In this document: positions 35,177 through 44,335 of the stretch, piece by piece
How the letters are laid out: every line of letters starts with the position of its first letter
Position numbering within the stretch: the stretch's first letter is position 1
Assembly: GCA_900542295.1 (NCBI GenBank)
Contig: UQNJ01000006.1
Location: forward strand, 47,523-111,522
DNA length: 64,000 nucleotides
Source: an uncultured Eubacteriales bacterium
Lineage (GTDB): Bacteria > Bacillota > Clostridia > Peptostreptococcales > Anaerovoracaceae
Reading direction: 5' to 3'
Made by a program: the position numbers and the translations under genes
Notes under the pieces: model-generated
What the model saw: the letters and a program-made list of their open reading frames with translations, nothing else
Databases searched by the model: none
What the model was told of the DNA's origin: nothing

Positions 35177-36424
35177 TTATTTATATTCTTCTCTTAAAAC
35201 TTTTATTAGCTCATCTATTCTGTGAACTACATTTATAAAGTCTTCTTCCTTATATCCTCTTGTAGTCATAGGAGCAGTACCTATTCTTACACCCGAAGTT
35301 TCTTTTGGCGTTCTCTTCTCACAAGGTACGCAGTTTTTATTAAGAGTTATGCCTATTTCATCACATCTTTCCTGGAGTATTCTTCCGCTGAACGGCTCAT
35401 CTGAAAGATCAAGAAGAATAAGATGATTATCAGTTCCGCCTGTTACTACGTTATATCCTAATTTTATAAACTCATCTGACAGTGCCTTGCAGTTTTTTAC
35501 GACCTGCTTGATATATTCTTTGTATTCAGGTCTTAACGCCTCTTCTGCGCATATGGCCTTTCCTGCGATTATGTGTTCAAGAGGACCGCCCTGTGCATAA
35601 GGAAATACTGCACTGTCTACTTTTTTAGCCAGATCCTGTCTTGCAAATATAAGACCTCCCCTTGGTCCTCTAAGCGTCTTATGGGTAGTTGTGGTTACAA
35701 TATCTGCATGACCGAATGGAGAAGGATGCGCTCCGCCTGCAACAAGACCTGCTATATGAGCCATGTCAACCATAAAATATGCGCCTATTTCCTTTGCTAT
35801 TTTGCCGAACTCTTCAAAATCTATTATCCTTGAATAAGCAGATGCACCTGTAAGAATAAGCTGCGGTTTATACTCATGAGCTTTTTTTCTTACATCTTCC
35901 ATGTCTATATAGCCTTTTTCATCTACATCATAAAATACCATATTATATAATTTTCCGCTGAAATTTACCGAGGAACCGTGTGTCAAATGGCCACCGTTAT
36001 CTAAAGTAAGAGATAAAATTGTGTCCCCCGGTTTCAAAATAGCCTTATATGCTGCAAAATTGGCCTGTGAGCCACTGTGAGGCTGTACATTAACATGATA
36101 ATCCGTATCAAATACCTTTCTCCAGATATCGCAGGCGTATTCCTCAAGCTGGTCTACAAATTCCGTTCCGCCATAATAACGGCTGGTATTTCCGGAAGTT
36201 CTGACATACGGATAACCTTCCGCATACTTCCAGCTAAGACAGCTTCCGCATGCTGCCAAAACAGCCTCGGAACAATAATTTTCGGAGGCAATGAGCTCCA
36301 CATTGTTCTTCTGGCGGTTATATTCCTTTTCTATAAATTCGCCCACCATAGGTGAAGCCTTCCTGATTAGCTCAATATTCTCAATATTATATCTGCTGTT
36401 GTCATTTCCGTTAATATCGAACAT
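35177..36424 (-). CDS. glyA: Serine hydroxymethyltransferase
   Basis: A 415-residue PLP enzyme of usual length that interconverts serine and glycine with tetrahydrofolate. The PLP lysine is in VTTTTHKTLRGPRGG near 230, and YAEGYPYVR and GGHLTHG segments are typical. It supplies methylene-THF to FolD and Fhs, both also in this window. It lies 62 bases downstream of nothing regulatory that I can recognise. Confidence 0.97.
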   Translation of the reverse strand: MFDINGNDNSRYNIENIELIRKASPMVGEFIEKEYNRQKNNVELIASENYCSEAVLAACGSCLSWKYAEGYPYVRTSGNTSRYYGGTEFVDQLEEYACDIWRKVFDTDYHVNVQPHSGSQANFAAYKAILKPGDTILSLTLDNGGHLTHGSSVNFSGKLYNMVFYDVDEKGYIDMEDVRKKAHEYKPQLILTGASAYSRIIDFEEFGKIAKEIGAYFMVDMAHIAGLVAGGAHPSPFGHADIVTTTTHKTLRGPRGGLIFARQDLAKKVDSAVFPYAQGGPLEHIIAGKAICAEEALRPEYKEYIKQVVKNCKALSDEFIKLGYNVVTGGTDNHLILLDLSDEPFSGRILQERCDEIGITLNKNCVPCEKRTPKETSGVRIGTAPMTTRGYKEEDFINVVHRIDELIKVLREEYK

Positions 36425-36477
36425 TTTTTATCCTCCGTAATATATAAAAGTTGATATTTATTTTATCATAATAATTA

Positions 36478-37167
36478 TCACATTTCAATAAAATGATTGC
36501 TGTTACTGCGCTCTGACTCTATACGATAATCATCGGGACAATTTTCTTCTTCAAGCTTAAGTATTGATATTTCAAAGGCTTTTCTCATTTCTACCGTTCC
36601 GTCGTCAAGCTTTTTCTTATATTCTCTGCTCTGTATGCGTCCCTCAAGCAGAACCTTGGTTCCAACGACAAGATTGTCAGCAAAATTAGCGTTTCTTCCC
36701 CATGCTATGCACGGTATGTAATCCGACTTATTGTACATTCTGTTAACTGCCACCATCATATCACAGATTTCTCTGCCCATGGGCGAAGTTCTCTTTATAG
36801 GTGCTTTGCATAGAAATCCTTCAAGGAATATGTAATTTTCGTAGTAGCATCCCTCTTGTAGAATTTCTATTTCTCTTGCAAATACGACTACATTAAGCTT
36901 GTTTCTGCCGCCTGTACTTTCATTGTATGTTCTCACTTGCCCTGTAATTTCAATAAAATCATCTACATAAAGAGCCCTGTCGCATATTAGTCTTTCCGAA
37001 ATCATTATGTTTATTTCATCTACATATCCGCTTCGTCTCTCTATCCCAAGTACAAAAGTATAAAAGGCCTCTCCGTATGTCTTATGGCTGAATTTAAGAG
37101 GAGTCCTCACCAAACCTGCTACTTCGGCTCTATTTGTCTCGTAAATATTATCAGTAGTATTTTTCAT
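36478..37167 (-). CDS. SSB-like protein with two OB folds
   Basis: A 229-residue protein with two consecutive SSB/OB-type domains (about 10-100 and 108-205). The first begins EVAGLVRTPLKFSHKTYGEAFYTFVLGIER and the second has NYIFLEGFLCKAPIKRTSPMGREICDMMVAVNR…YIPCIAWG, the typical SSB strand pattern. Normal bacterial SSB has one OB fold and an acidic IPF tail; here the tail is IESERSNSNHFIEM. It may be a specialised paralogue. The ATG at 37167 follows GGGAGGG; a longer frame at 37191 is less likely. Confidence 0.8.
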   Translation of the reverse strand: MKNTTDNIYETNRAEVAGLVRTPLKFSHKTYGEAFYTFVLGIERRSGYVDEINIMISERLICDRALYVDDFIEITGQVRTYNESTGGRNKLNVVVFAREIEILQEGCYYENYIFLEGFLCKAPIKRTSPMGREICDMMVAVNRMYNKSDYIPCIAWGRNANFADNLVVGTKVLLEGRIQSREYKKKLDDGTVEMRKAFEISILKLEEENCPDDYRIESERSNSNHFIEM

Positions 37168-37226
37168 ATTTTCCCTCCCAAAGAAACTCACTTATACAGT
37201 CTATTATTTCTTAGGGAAAGATATGC

Positions 37227-37661
37227 CTAAGCTTTTCTTCCTCTGAAAGCTCTCATATATCTGGTTATTATTGACACTACCACAAATCCAAGCGAAATAG
37301 CCAGTGCTATTGTAACAGCCGCACTACCGTTTTCTTCAAACATAACCTCGTCACCGTTTACAAGCCCCGCCATAGTATAATAAAGGCTTCCTCCCGGAAT
37401 AAGAGGAACTGCCGCAGCCGTCAGAAATATCGTTGCGGGAGCTCTGTTTAGCCGTGCCATTATTTCTGCATATACAGCAACGAAAATAGAAGCGATAAAA
37501 TAAGGCACAAAATTGCCTTCTACTTCCTGCTGGCACATCAGGCATACAGTCCATGTTATTGCTCCTCCAAGCCCTGCCAAGGCTATCTGTTTTCCTCTCA
37601 TCTTTAAAAATACAGCAAATCCAAGGGAGCCTACCGTTGCCGCAATTATCTGTACTATCAC
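37227..37661 (-). CDS. Threonine/serine exporter, small subunit (ThrE C-terminal half)
   Basis: A 144-residue membrane protein with about four to five hydrophobic helices and the ThrE_2 (DUF3815) pattern (…AATVGSLGFAVFLK…, …PLIPGGSLYYTMAGLV…). It corresponds to the C-terminal half of ThrE. The start is probably the GTG at 37661, which overlaps the TGA of the preceding gene as GTGA and has GGGAGG upstream; an ATG at 37706 lies inside that gene. Confidence 0.85.
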   Translation of the reverse strand: MIVQIIAATVGSLGFAVFLKMRGKQIALAGLGGAITWTVCLMCQQEVEGNFVPYFIASIFVAVYAEIMARLNRAPATIFLTAAAVPLIPGGSLYYTMAGLVNGDEVMFEENGSAAVTIALAISLGFVVVSIITRYMRAFRGRKA

Positions 37662-38419
37662 AATACTGCACCTCCCATAAGTATCATCGGCAATGCAAAC
37701 CCACATGCAACCGCAGCAGCAACAAGAAGTGTATTGGCAAGTCTGAGGAGACCCGTTCCAATATCACCTGCAAGCATGTCGCGAATTGAATTTGTCATAG
37801 CTATTCCCGGTATAAGAAGCATTATACCTCCAATCATGACCTTATCTATATGAACCGCTATTCCGAGAGGAACAGCCATTACCGCAGCAAATCCTGCTAT
37901 TACAGATGATATGAATGTTAATGCTAAAACATTTTTTTCATACTTTCCAAAACTCCTCTCAACAGCCGTAATTATAATTCCCAATGCTGCTGCATAAAGA
38001 CCGTCTGCAATATTGCCTCCGAAAAACACTGCAAATCCCGAAGACGCAAAAACAGCCCCCATATATTCAAGCCATACAGGAAGCTGCTTCCTGTTCATTA
38101 CTTCTTCATATTTATTCATAAGCTCCGGAAGAGACGGTTTGTTGGCACATATATATCTCGACAAGTCATTCAAATAGTCAAGTCTGTCGAAGTTAACATC
38201 GTTTCTGACTATTCTCCTTATCTGAGTTATTATATTTCCCTCCGGATCTTCAAATGTTACTTGTATATTTGAGGTTATTATAAAAGCGTTTGTCCTATTA
38301 CATCCGTATGCATCGCACATGCGCTCTATACTGTCCTCTACCCTCTCCACTTCTGCTCCGCAGATAAGCATTTCCTCGGCAATATCAAGTATTGCCTGAA
38401 GCAATTTGGAATAATTCAT
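37658..38419 (-). CDS. Threonine/serine exporter, large subunit (ThrE N-terminal half)
   Basis: A 253-residue protein of the ThrE_1 (DUF1212) family. It has an N-terminal soluble region (CGAEVERVEDSIERMCDAYG) followed by about five helices and the PGIAMTNSIRDMLAGD motif. With the small subunit it forms a two-part exporter of threonine/serine or, in some relatives, other small acids. The ATG at 38419 shares one base with the TGA of the acetyltransferase gene (TGATG), indicating coupling. Confidence 0.87.
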   Translation of the reverse strand: MNYSKLLQAILDIAEEMLICGAEVERVEDSIERMCDAYGCNRTNAFIITSNIQVTFEDPEGNIITQIRRIVRNDVNFDRLDYLNDLSRYICANKPSLPELMNKYEEVMNRKQLPVWLEYMGAVFASSGFAVFFGGNIADGLYAAALGIIITAVERSFGKYEKNVLALTFISSVIAGFAAVMAVPLGIAVHIDKVMIGGIMLLIPGIAMTNSIRDMLAGDIGTGLLRLANTLLVAAAVACGFALPMILMGGAVL

Positions 38420-38862
38420 CAGTTTATCTCCAATCTCATTATTTCCGGGTGGCATGTTTTTTTATACTGAGGACACTGGGCACATTCAAAAAACAGAGGT
38501 GCTTTTTCAGGAGTTACTGTTTCAAATCCAAGAGTTCTGAAAAAAGCAGGGGCTCTTGCTACCAAAAACAATTCTTTTCCCCCTCTCTGCTTTACTTCTT
38601 TTAAAGCTTTATCCATCATTATCTTTCCGATACCGAACTTTCTGAACAGTTTATCTACTGCAATTCCGTCTATAATGTATTTACCTTCTCTCAGTGCCAA
38701 AACACATCCTCCTATGAGAACATCTCCGGTATGTGTTACTTTCCAGCATTTCAAAATATCCGTGTCTACTTCTTCGTCTCCATCAAACTCCAGTTGATTT
38801 TCAACGAAAAATTCAACTAATCTTTCATATTCATCAGTTGATTTGAGAGTAAATCTAAGCAT
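38419..38862 (-). CDS. GNAT-family N-acetyltransferase
   Basis: A 147-residue GCN5-type acetyltransferase. The acetyl-CoA loop is seen as KLFRKFGIGKIMMDKALKE near 85-103, and the C-terminal FFRTLGFETV motif is typical. A Cys-rich tail (CAQCPQYKKTCHPEIM) resembles amino-acid N-acetyltransferases (ArgA/PA4794-like) that end with a Cys pair. The substrate is not known. It overlaps folC by eight bases and is coupled to the exporter genes. Confidence 0.82.
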   Translation of the reverse strand: MLRFTLKSTDEYERLVEFFVENQLEFDGDEEVDTDILKCWKVTHTGDVLIGGCVLALREGKYIIDGIAVDKLFRKFGIGKIMMDKALKEVKQRGGKELFLVARAPAFFRTLGFETVTPEKAPLFFECAQCPQYKKTCHPEIMRLEIN

Positions 38863-40186
38863 AGGTTTTCTCCTTTCTCAACATAGTTCTCACCTTCCCT
38901 ATCATGTAAAGTGATCCTGCATATATTGTGACATCATATTCATCTCGCTTTAACATAGCCTTATCATAAGCATCTTTAATATCGAAAGCTTTTATGCAGC
39001 TGCCTCCCTTTTTTTCAAGTATCTCAGCAAGCTCTGAAACATTTAATTTTCTTGGATTATCGGGCTCTGTAACTACGAAATCTTTTGTTATATCCATAAA
39101 GCAGCCGGTTATTCCGTCAATATCTTTATCTGCAAGTATTCCGGTTACCATCAGAATTTTTTGACCATGGAAAAAATCTTTTGCTGCGTCTGCCAAAGCC
39201 TTTGAACCGTCAAAATTATGAGCACCGTCAATAACAACAGTATGTTTCTTTCCACTTAATGATCTGACGGAAAAGACTTCAAATCTTCCCGGCTGGCCGG
39301 CAGCTTTAAGACCTTCATATAAATCCTTTCTGCTTATTCTGACACAACCCCTTTCCTCAAGTATATTGAGGGCGCAGATTGCAGTTACTGCATTTTCTAT
39401 CTGATGTCTGCCTGCCATACTTATTTCTATATTCTCAAACATAACGCCCTGTATGTCCACGTCAAACTTACTTCCGGCGGTAGATTCTGTTTTAACATTC
39501 ACAGGAAGATTTCTCGTTTCAAAGAAGAAGCTTCCGTGGGCTGATGCAGTATCCTCGATAACTCTCAGAGCTCTGACATCTTTTGCACTTGTAACTACAG
39601 GACATCCGTCTTTTATTATGCCTGCTTTTTCTGCTGCTATTTCCTCTATCGTATCACCAAGACGATCTGTATGATCCATTGAAATCGATGTTATGACTGT
39701 CATCAAAGGTTTCTTGCATACATTGGTAGAATCACCTTTGCCGCCTAAACCAACCTCTAAAACCACATAATCACATGCCTGCTCCTTAAAATACAAAAAT
39801 GCCACAGCTGTGATAACTTCAAATTCGGTCGGAGACTGTTCTCCGTCTTCCGTCATTGTTTTTACCGCAGACAGAACTTTATCTGTATAATACGCCAATT
39901 CATCGTCTCTTATGTGTTTCTCATTTATTTCAATTCGTTCATTAAACTCTTCTATAAACGGGGAAATGTATATTCCCGTTTTATATCCCGCTGTCAGAAG
40001 AACATTATATATATATCTGCAAACTGATCCTTTACCGTTTGTTCCTGCAACATGTATAACTTTCAGTTGCTCCTGCGGATTTCCTAAAATTTCAAGAAGC
40101 CGTGTCATTCTCTCCAATCCTAAGATACTGCCGAAACGCTGAAACTCATGTATTTTATCTATTGCTGTTTTAATGCTGTCTGTCAT
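38855..40186 (-). CDS. folC: Folylpolyglutamate / dihydrofolate synthase
   Basis: A 443-residue Mur-ligase-fold enzyme with P-loop AGTNGKGSV near 48-56, SxxISMDHTDRLGDT near 170 and VIDGAHN near 315. FolC adds glutamates to folates. The upstream valS-folC order is common in Firmicutes. It fits the folate-rich content of the window (glyA, folD, fhs). Confidence 0.95.
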   Translation of the reverse strand: MTDSIKTAIDKIHEFQRFGSILGLERMTRLLEILGNPQEQLKVIHVAGTNGKGSVCRYIYNVLLTAGYKTGIYISPFIEEFNERIEINEKHIRDDELAYYTDKVLSAVKTMTEDGEQSPTEFEVITAVAFLYFKEQACDYVVLEVGLGGKGDSTNVCKKPLMTVITSISMDHTDRLGDTIEEIAAEKAGIIKDGCPVVTSAKDVRALRVIEDTASAHGSFFFETRNLPVNVKTESTAGSKFDVDIQGVMFENIEISMAGRHQIENAVTAICALNILEERGCVRISRKDLYEGLKAAGQPGRFEVFSVRSLSGKKHTVVIDGAHNFDGSKALADAAKDFFHGQKILMVTGILADKDIDGITGCFMDITKDFVVTEPDNPRKLNVSELAEILEKKGGSCIKAFDIKDAYDKAMLKRDEYDVTIYAGSLYMIGKVRTMLRKEKTYA

Positions 40187-40220
40187 TTTACTCCTTTTCT
40201 CATGGTCTGCCGTTAAGTTC

Positions 40221-40256
40221 GTTAAGCCCGTACTGCAAAAGGCAGGCGGGCTTAAC
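40221..40256 (-). terminator. Inverted repeat between valS and folC
   Basis: GTTAAGCCCG (40221-40230) and CGGGCTTAAC (40247-40256) are perfect ten-base arms just past the valS stop. No U-tract follows on the minus strand, so it may be a processing or attenuating hairpin and not a strict terminator. Confidence 0.4.
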
Positions 40257-40261
40257 TGTCT

Positions 40262-42997
40262 CTATTTTCCTGCCTTCTTTGCAACTGTCTCCAGTCTTGC
40301 AGAAACTTTGGCAAGCATATCTTCGTATTTTATCTTCTTTTCTTTTTCTTCGTTTATTATTTTTTCAGGTGCTTTGCTTACAAATCCTTGATTTGAAAGT
40401 TTTCCTTCAACTCTTTTAACTTCACCCTCAAGGCGCTTCTTTTCTTTCATGAGCCTGTCATATTCGGCAGCAAAATCCACCAAATCCTCAAGAGGAATAT
40501 ATATTTCAGCACCGTCTATTACAGCTGACATAGCCTCCTCCGGAGCCTGTTTTTTATCATCTATGAACATAACTTCTGTAATATTTGCCAGGCTCTTTAT
40601 ATATCTTTCCCCTGCTGTTATTACATCTTTATTGTTTTGATTCGTCAGGATTACGGCTCTGAGTTTTTTGTTAGGTGCAGCTTCTGCCTCAGCTCTTATA
40701 TTTCTTATTGCTCTTATGGCTTCCATAGCTGTTTCTAACTTTCTTACGGCAGCAGGGAACACACAGCTTAGGCTGAACTTAGGCCATGATGCCTTTATCA
40801 GATAATTGTCCGGGTTGTCTTTCTGCTCTTCTCCATGGGGCAGGAAACTCCAGATTTCTTCTGTAATAAAAGGCATAAACGGATGAAGCATTTTGAGCAT
40901 ATTCTTAAGACACATTACAAGCGTAAATCTGACTACTTTCTTATCTTCTTCGTCATCGCCCCATAATCTTGTCTTAACAAGTTCGATATACCAGTCGCAA
41001 TATTCGTTCCATATGAGATCGTAAACTTTCTGACCTGCCATAGCCAAATCATATTTCTCCATAGCGGCCGTAACATATTCAACTGCTTCATTTACCTTTG
41101 ATATTATCCACTTGTCTTCATCTCTAAGAGCTATATTGCTGAAATCCGTCGTATCTCCGCATGCTCTTCCGCAGCAGTCCTTGCAGCATTTTGCCATTTC
41201 CTTGAAGTTGCCGTCTTCATCAAGAAGATTCATTATAACAAATCTTGATGCATTCCAAAGTTTATTTGCAAAATTTCTGCATGACTCAAGTCTGTCTTCC
41301 TTGAATCTCATATCGTTGCCCGGCGTAATTCCCGTAGTCAGCATGAATCTCAAAGCATCTGCTCCGTATCTGTCTATAACCTCAAGGGGATCTATGCCGT
41401 TTCCAAGAGATTTGCTCATCTTGCGGCCCTCAGCATCTCTAACAAGTCCGTGAACATATACATGATGGAAAGGAACCTCTTTCATTGTCTCAAGACCTGA
41501 AAATACCATTCTTACTACCCAAAAGAATATTATGTCGTAGCCTGTTACAAGCACATCCGTAGGATAAAAATATTCCAGTTCTTCTGTCTTTTCAGGCCAT
41601 CCCAATGTTGAAAACGGCCACAAAGCCGATGAGAACCATGTGTCAAGCACATCCTCATCCTGTCTGAAATGACTGCATCCGCACTTAGGGCATACAGACG
41701 GCATATCGTAGTCTACAACTATCTCTCCACATTCCTCGCAGTAGTAAGCAGGGATTCTATGACCCCACCATAACTGACGCGAAATACACCAGTCTCTGAT
41801 TTCTTCAAGCCATCTGAGATAAGTCTTTTCAAACCTGTCAGGGACATGAGTAAGCTTTCCTGATTTAGCCGCTTCTATAGCAGGCTTTGCCAGTTCTTCC
41901 ATAGCTACGAACCATTGGTCTGAAAGCATAGGTTCTATTACTGTATTGCATCTGTAACATTCTCCTACAGGAATAACTTTTTCTTCTGTTTTTACAAGAT
42001 AACCTGCTGCTTCAAGATCTGCCACCCATGCCTTACGGCATTCGTACCTGTCCATTCCCGCATATTTTCCTGCAAGCTCATTCATAGTTGCGTCTTTGTT
42101 GATACAGCTTGGCCGTTTAAGCCCTGCTCTCAAGCCCACCTCAAAGTCATTGGGGTCATGTGCCGGTGTTATCTTAACTGCTCCCGTTCCCTTCTCAGGA
42201 TCGGGATAAGTGTCTTCTATTACAGGAATTTCTTTTCCAACTAAAGGCAATATTACCTTTTTACCTACAAGTGCTCTGTATCTTTCATCGCTTGGATGAA
42301 CAGCTATAGCCTCATCGGCAAACATTGTTTCCGGTCTTGATGTTGCAACAACTATACCCTCGCCGCCATCTGCCGCAGGATATCTGAAATACCAATATTT
42401 TCCGTTTTTATCTTCGTGTTCAACTTCTGCATCGGACAAGGATGTGCCGCATTTAGGACACCAGTTTATCAATCTGTTTCCTCTATATATAAGACCTTTT
42501 TCGTATAACTTTATGAAAAAGGTTTTTACTGCTTTGTTGCAGCCCTCATCCATTGTGAAGCGCTCTCTGCTCCAGTCGCAGGAATCTCCAAGCTTACGGC
42601 ACTGTCTTGTTATTCTGCCGCCGTACTCTTCTTTCCATGCCCATGCTCTCTTCAGAAACTCTTCTCTTCCCAGATCTTCCTTTTCAAGCCCTTCCTCTTC
42701 TCTTATTTTATTTACGACTTTTACCTCAGTTGCTATGCTTGCGTGGTCTGATCCCGGAAGCCAGAGGGCACTGTATCCTTCCATTCTCTTCCATCTTGTA
42801 AGTACGTCCTGTAAAGTCTGATCAAGGGCATGCCCCATGTGCAGCTGACCTGTTATATTTGGAGGAGGCATAACTATAGTAAAAGGTTTTTTATCTCTGT
42901 CCACTTCTGCTTTAAAGCATCCGTTGTCTTCCCACATTTTATAGATGCGTTCCTCAAACTCTTTCGGGTTATAATTTTTAGCCAGATTCTTTTCCAT
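40262..42997 (-). CDS. valS: Valyl-tRNA synthetase
   Basis: A 911-residue class I synthetase. The HIGH motif is HMGH in NITGQLHMGHALD near 48, KMSKS lies in GRKMSKSLGNG near 530, an editing CP1 domain is at about 190-350, and a C-terminal coiled coil (about 850-905) is typical for ValRS. A Cys cluster (CEEC…CPKCGC) near 420-445 suggests bound zinc. Expression is controlled by the T-box leader upstream. Confidence 0.97.
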   Translation of the reverse strand: MEKNLAKNYNPKEFEERIYKMWEDNGCFKAEVDRDKKPFTIVMPPPNITGQLHMGHALDQTLQDVLTRWKRMEGYSALWLPGSDHASIATEVKVVNKIREEEGLEKEDLGREEFLKRAWAWKEEYGGRITRQCRKLGDSCDWSRERFTMDEGCNKAVKTFFIKLYEKGLIYRGNRLINWCPKCGTSLSDAEVEHEDKNGKYWYFRYPAADGGEGIVVATSRPETMFADEAIAVHPSDERYRALVGKKVILPLVGKEIPVIEDTYPDPEKGTGAVKITPAHDPNDFEVGLRAGLKRPSCINKDATMNELAGKYAGMDRYECRKAWVADLEAAGYLVKTEEKVIPVGECYRCNTVIEPMLSDQWFVAMEELAKPAIEAAKSGKLTHVPDRFEKTYLRWLEEIRDWCISRQLWWGHRIPAYYCEECGEIVVDYDMPSVCPKCGCSHFRQDEDVLDTWFSSALWPFSTLGWPEKTEELEYFYPTDVLVTGYDIIFFWVVRMVFSGLETMKEVPFHHVYVHGLVRDAEGRKMSKSLGNGIDPLEVIDRYGADALRFMLTTGITPGNDMRFKEDRLESCRNFANKLWNASRFVIMNLLDEDGNFKEMAKCCKDCCGRACGDTTDFSNIALRDEDKWIISKVNEAVEYVTAAMEKYDLAMAGQKVYDLIWNEYCDWYIELVKTRLWGDDEEDKKVVRFTLVMCLKNMLKMLHPFMPFITEEIWSFLPHGEEQKDNPDNYLIKASWPKFSLSCVFPAAVRKLETAMEAIRAIRNIRAEAEAAPNKKLRAVILTNQNNKDVITAGERYIKSLANITEVMFIDDKKQAPEEAMSAVIDGAEIYIPLEDLVDFAAEYDRLMKEKKRLEGEVKRVEGKLSNQGFVSKAPEKIINEEKEKKIKYEDMLAKVSARLETVAKKAGK

Positions 42998-43060
42998 CTT
43001 TATCTCCTTAATTTGATGTTTTAAGTACAGGCGGCGTGTGACCGATCATAAAACAAAAAA

Positions 43061-43250
43061 CCGCCCTCTATAACTAAAGGACGGATTGTTCCGTGGTACC
43101 ACCTTTATTCCTCTGCTTTCGCAGAAGGCACTCATTATACTAAAACTCTGAAGCAACCTTCAGCAAATGCTTTCCCGGAAACTCTCAGCCTGTGTCTTCC
43201 TTCTCTGTAAGGGGCTTAACTTTGCCTACTCCTCTTCGTCATCGTTTTTA
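43061..43250 (-). promoter_or_regulatory. T-box leader of valS
   Basis: Read on the minus strand, the leader begins AACGATGACGAAGAGGAGTAG (stem I start; GAGGAGTAG is typical) and contains the hallmark T-box GTGGTACCACGG at 43090-43102. It ends in a terminator CCGTCCT…AGGGCGG followed by TTTTTTG (43061-43084). A GTA in TTTTAGTATAATGAGTGCC before the antiterminator region is a good candidate Val specifier codon. Uncharged tRNA-Val should stabilise the antiterminator and switch valS on. Confidence 0.92.
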
Positions 43251-43270
43251 TTGAATTATTACTTTGATAT

Positions 43271-43298
43271 TTTATAATATTTTGCGGCTTTCTGTCAA
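43271..43298 (-). promoter_or_regulatory. Promoter of the T-box leader and valS
   Basis: On the minus strand TTGACA (43298-43293) and TATAAA (43276-43271) are separated by 16 bases, about 20 bases before the leader start. Confidence 0.75.
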
Positions 43299-43335
43299 TA
43301 GCATAAGATTACTTTTCTGCCTTGAGATTTCAGTC

Positions 43336-44196
43336 TTATTCAACGAAAGTCCTTGCATAAGCAGCTTCTGCCACATGATACATAAGAAGCGCTGTCGTAA
43401 CACTTCCCACGCCCCCAGGAACCGGTGTTGCCGCTAATGCTTTACCACTTACAGATTCAAAATCAACATCACCGCACATATTACCTTCTTCGTCAAAATT
43501 TATACCTACATCTATAATAATCTGCTTTCCGCTTACATGAGTTTCATTGATTGTGCCGGCTTTTCCTGCTGCCGAGACTATTATATCTGCATCCTTGCAA
43601 AGACGTCTTAAATCCTCTACTCTTGTTTTGCTGTGGCATATTGATACTGTGGCATTTTTCTCCATCAGCATCATGGCTGCCGGTTTCCCCACCACAAGAC
43701 TTCTTCCTATAACTACAGCATTTGCCCCCTTTAGAGGAGTTTTATAAAATTCTAATATCGCCATGGCAGCTTCTGCTGTACAAGGCGGAAACCCCATTCT
43801 GCTTCCGGTAAAAAGCCCGCTTACACTTCTGTCAGATATGCCGTCTATATCTTTTTCGGGTGCTATATGGTTTCTCACACGATCTTCATCTATATGACAC
43901 GGCAAAGGCCTAAACATCAAAATCCCATGTATGTTTTCATCTTCATTCATAACCTTAAGTACATCTATAACCTCATCTTCGGTGGATTTTTCATCCATTA
44001 TATATTTTTCCACATGGATTCCCAGCGTCTTAGCAGTCTTTACAGCACTGTTTTCGTAAGCGACATCGCTTTCGTTCGTTCCTACTCTCAATATGCCTAG
44101 TGTCGGTACGACATCTCTTTCCAGGAGCAATTCAGTCTTTTTCAGTATATTCTCTTTAATCCTGTCTGCAACAGGCTTACCCTTGAGCAATTCCAT
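43336..44196 (-). CDS. folD: Methylene-THF dehydrogenase / methenyl-THF cyclohydrolase
   Basis: A 286-residue bifunctional enzyme. The catalytic Tyr/Lys region reads YENSAVKTAKTLGI near 47-60, the dinucleotide site GRSLVVGKPAAMM near 163, and PVPGGVGSVT near 258. It interconverts methylene-, methenyl- and formyl-THF, linking GlyA and Fhs. Confidence 0.97.
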   Translation of the reverse strand: MELLKGKPVADRIKENILKKTELLLERDVVPTLGILRVGTNESDVAYENSAVKTAKTLGIHVEKYIMDEKSTEDEVIDVLKVMNEDENIHGILMFRPLPCHIDEDRVRNHIAPEKDIDGISDRSVSGLFTGSRMGFPPCTAEAAMAILEFYKTPLKGANAVVIGRSLVVGKPAAMMLMEKNATVSICHSKTRVEDLRRLCKDADIIVSAAGKAGTINETHVSGKQIIIDVGINFDEEGNMCGDVDFESVSGKALAATPVPGGVGSVTTALLMYHVAEAAYARTFVE

Positions 44197-44335
44197 TTTC
44201 AGTTTCTCCTTTTACTTCGATATTCTCATCTGTAATTTTACTGTCTTTCATCATATCCCAAAAGTCTTAACTCTGCAATCTTTATTTACTATATTTTAAA
44301 GTGTTTTAAGACATATTTTAAAAAATTTTATATAA

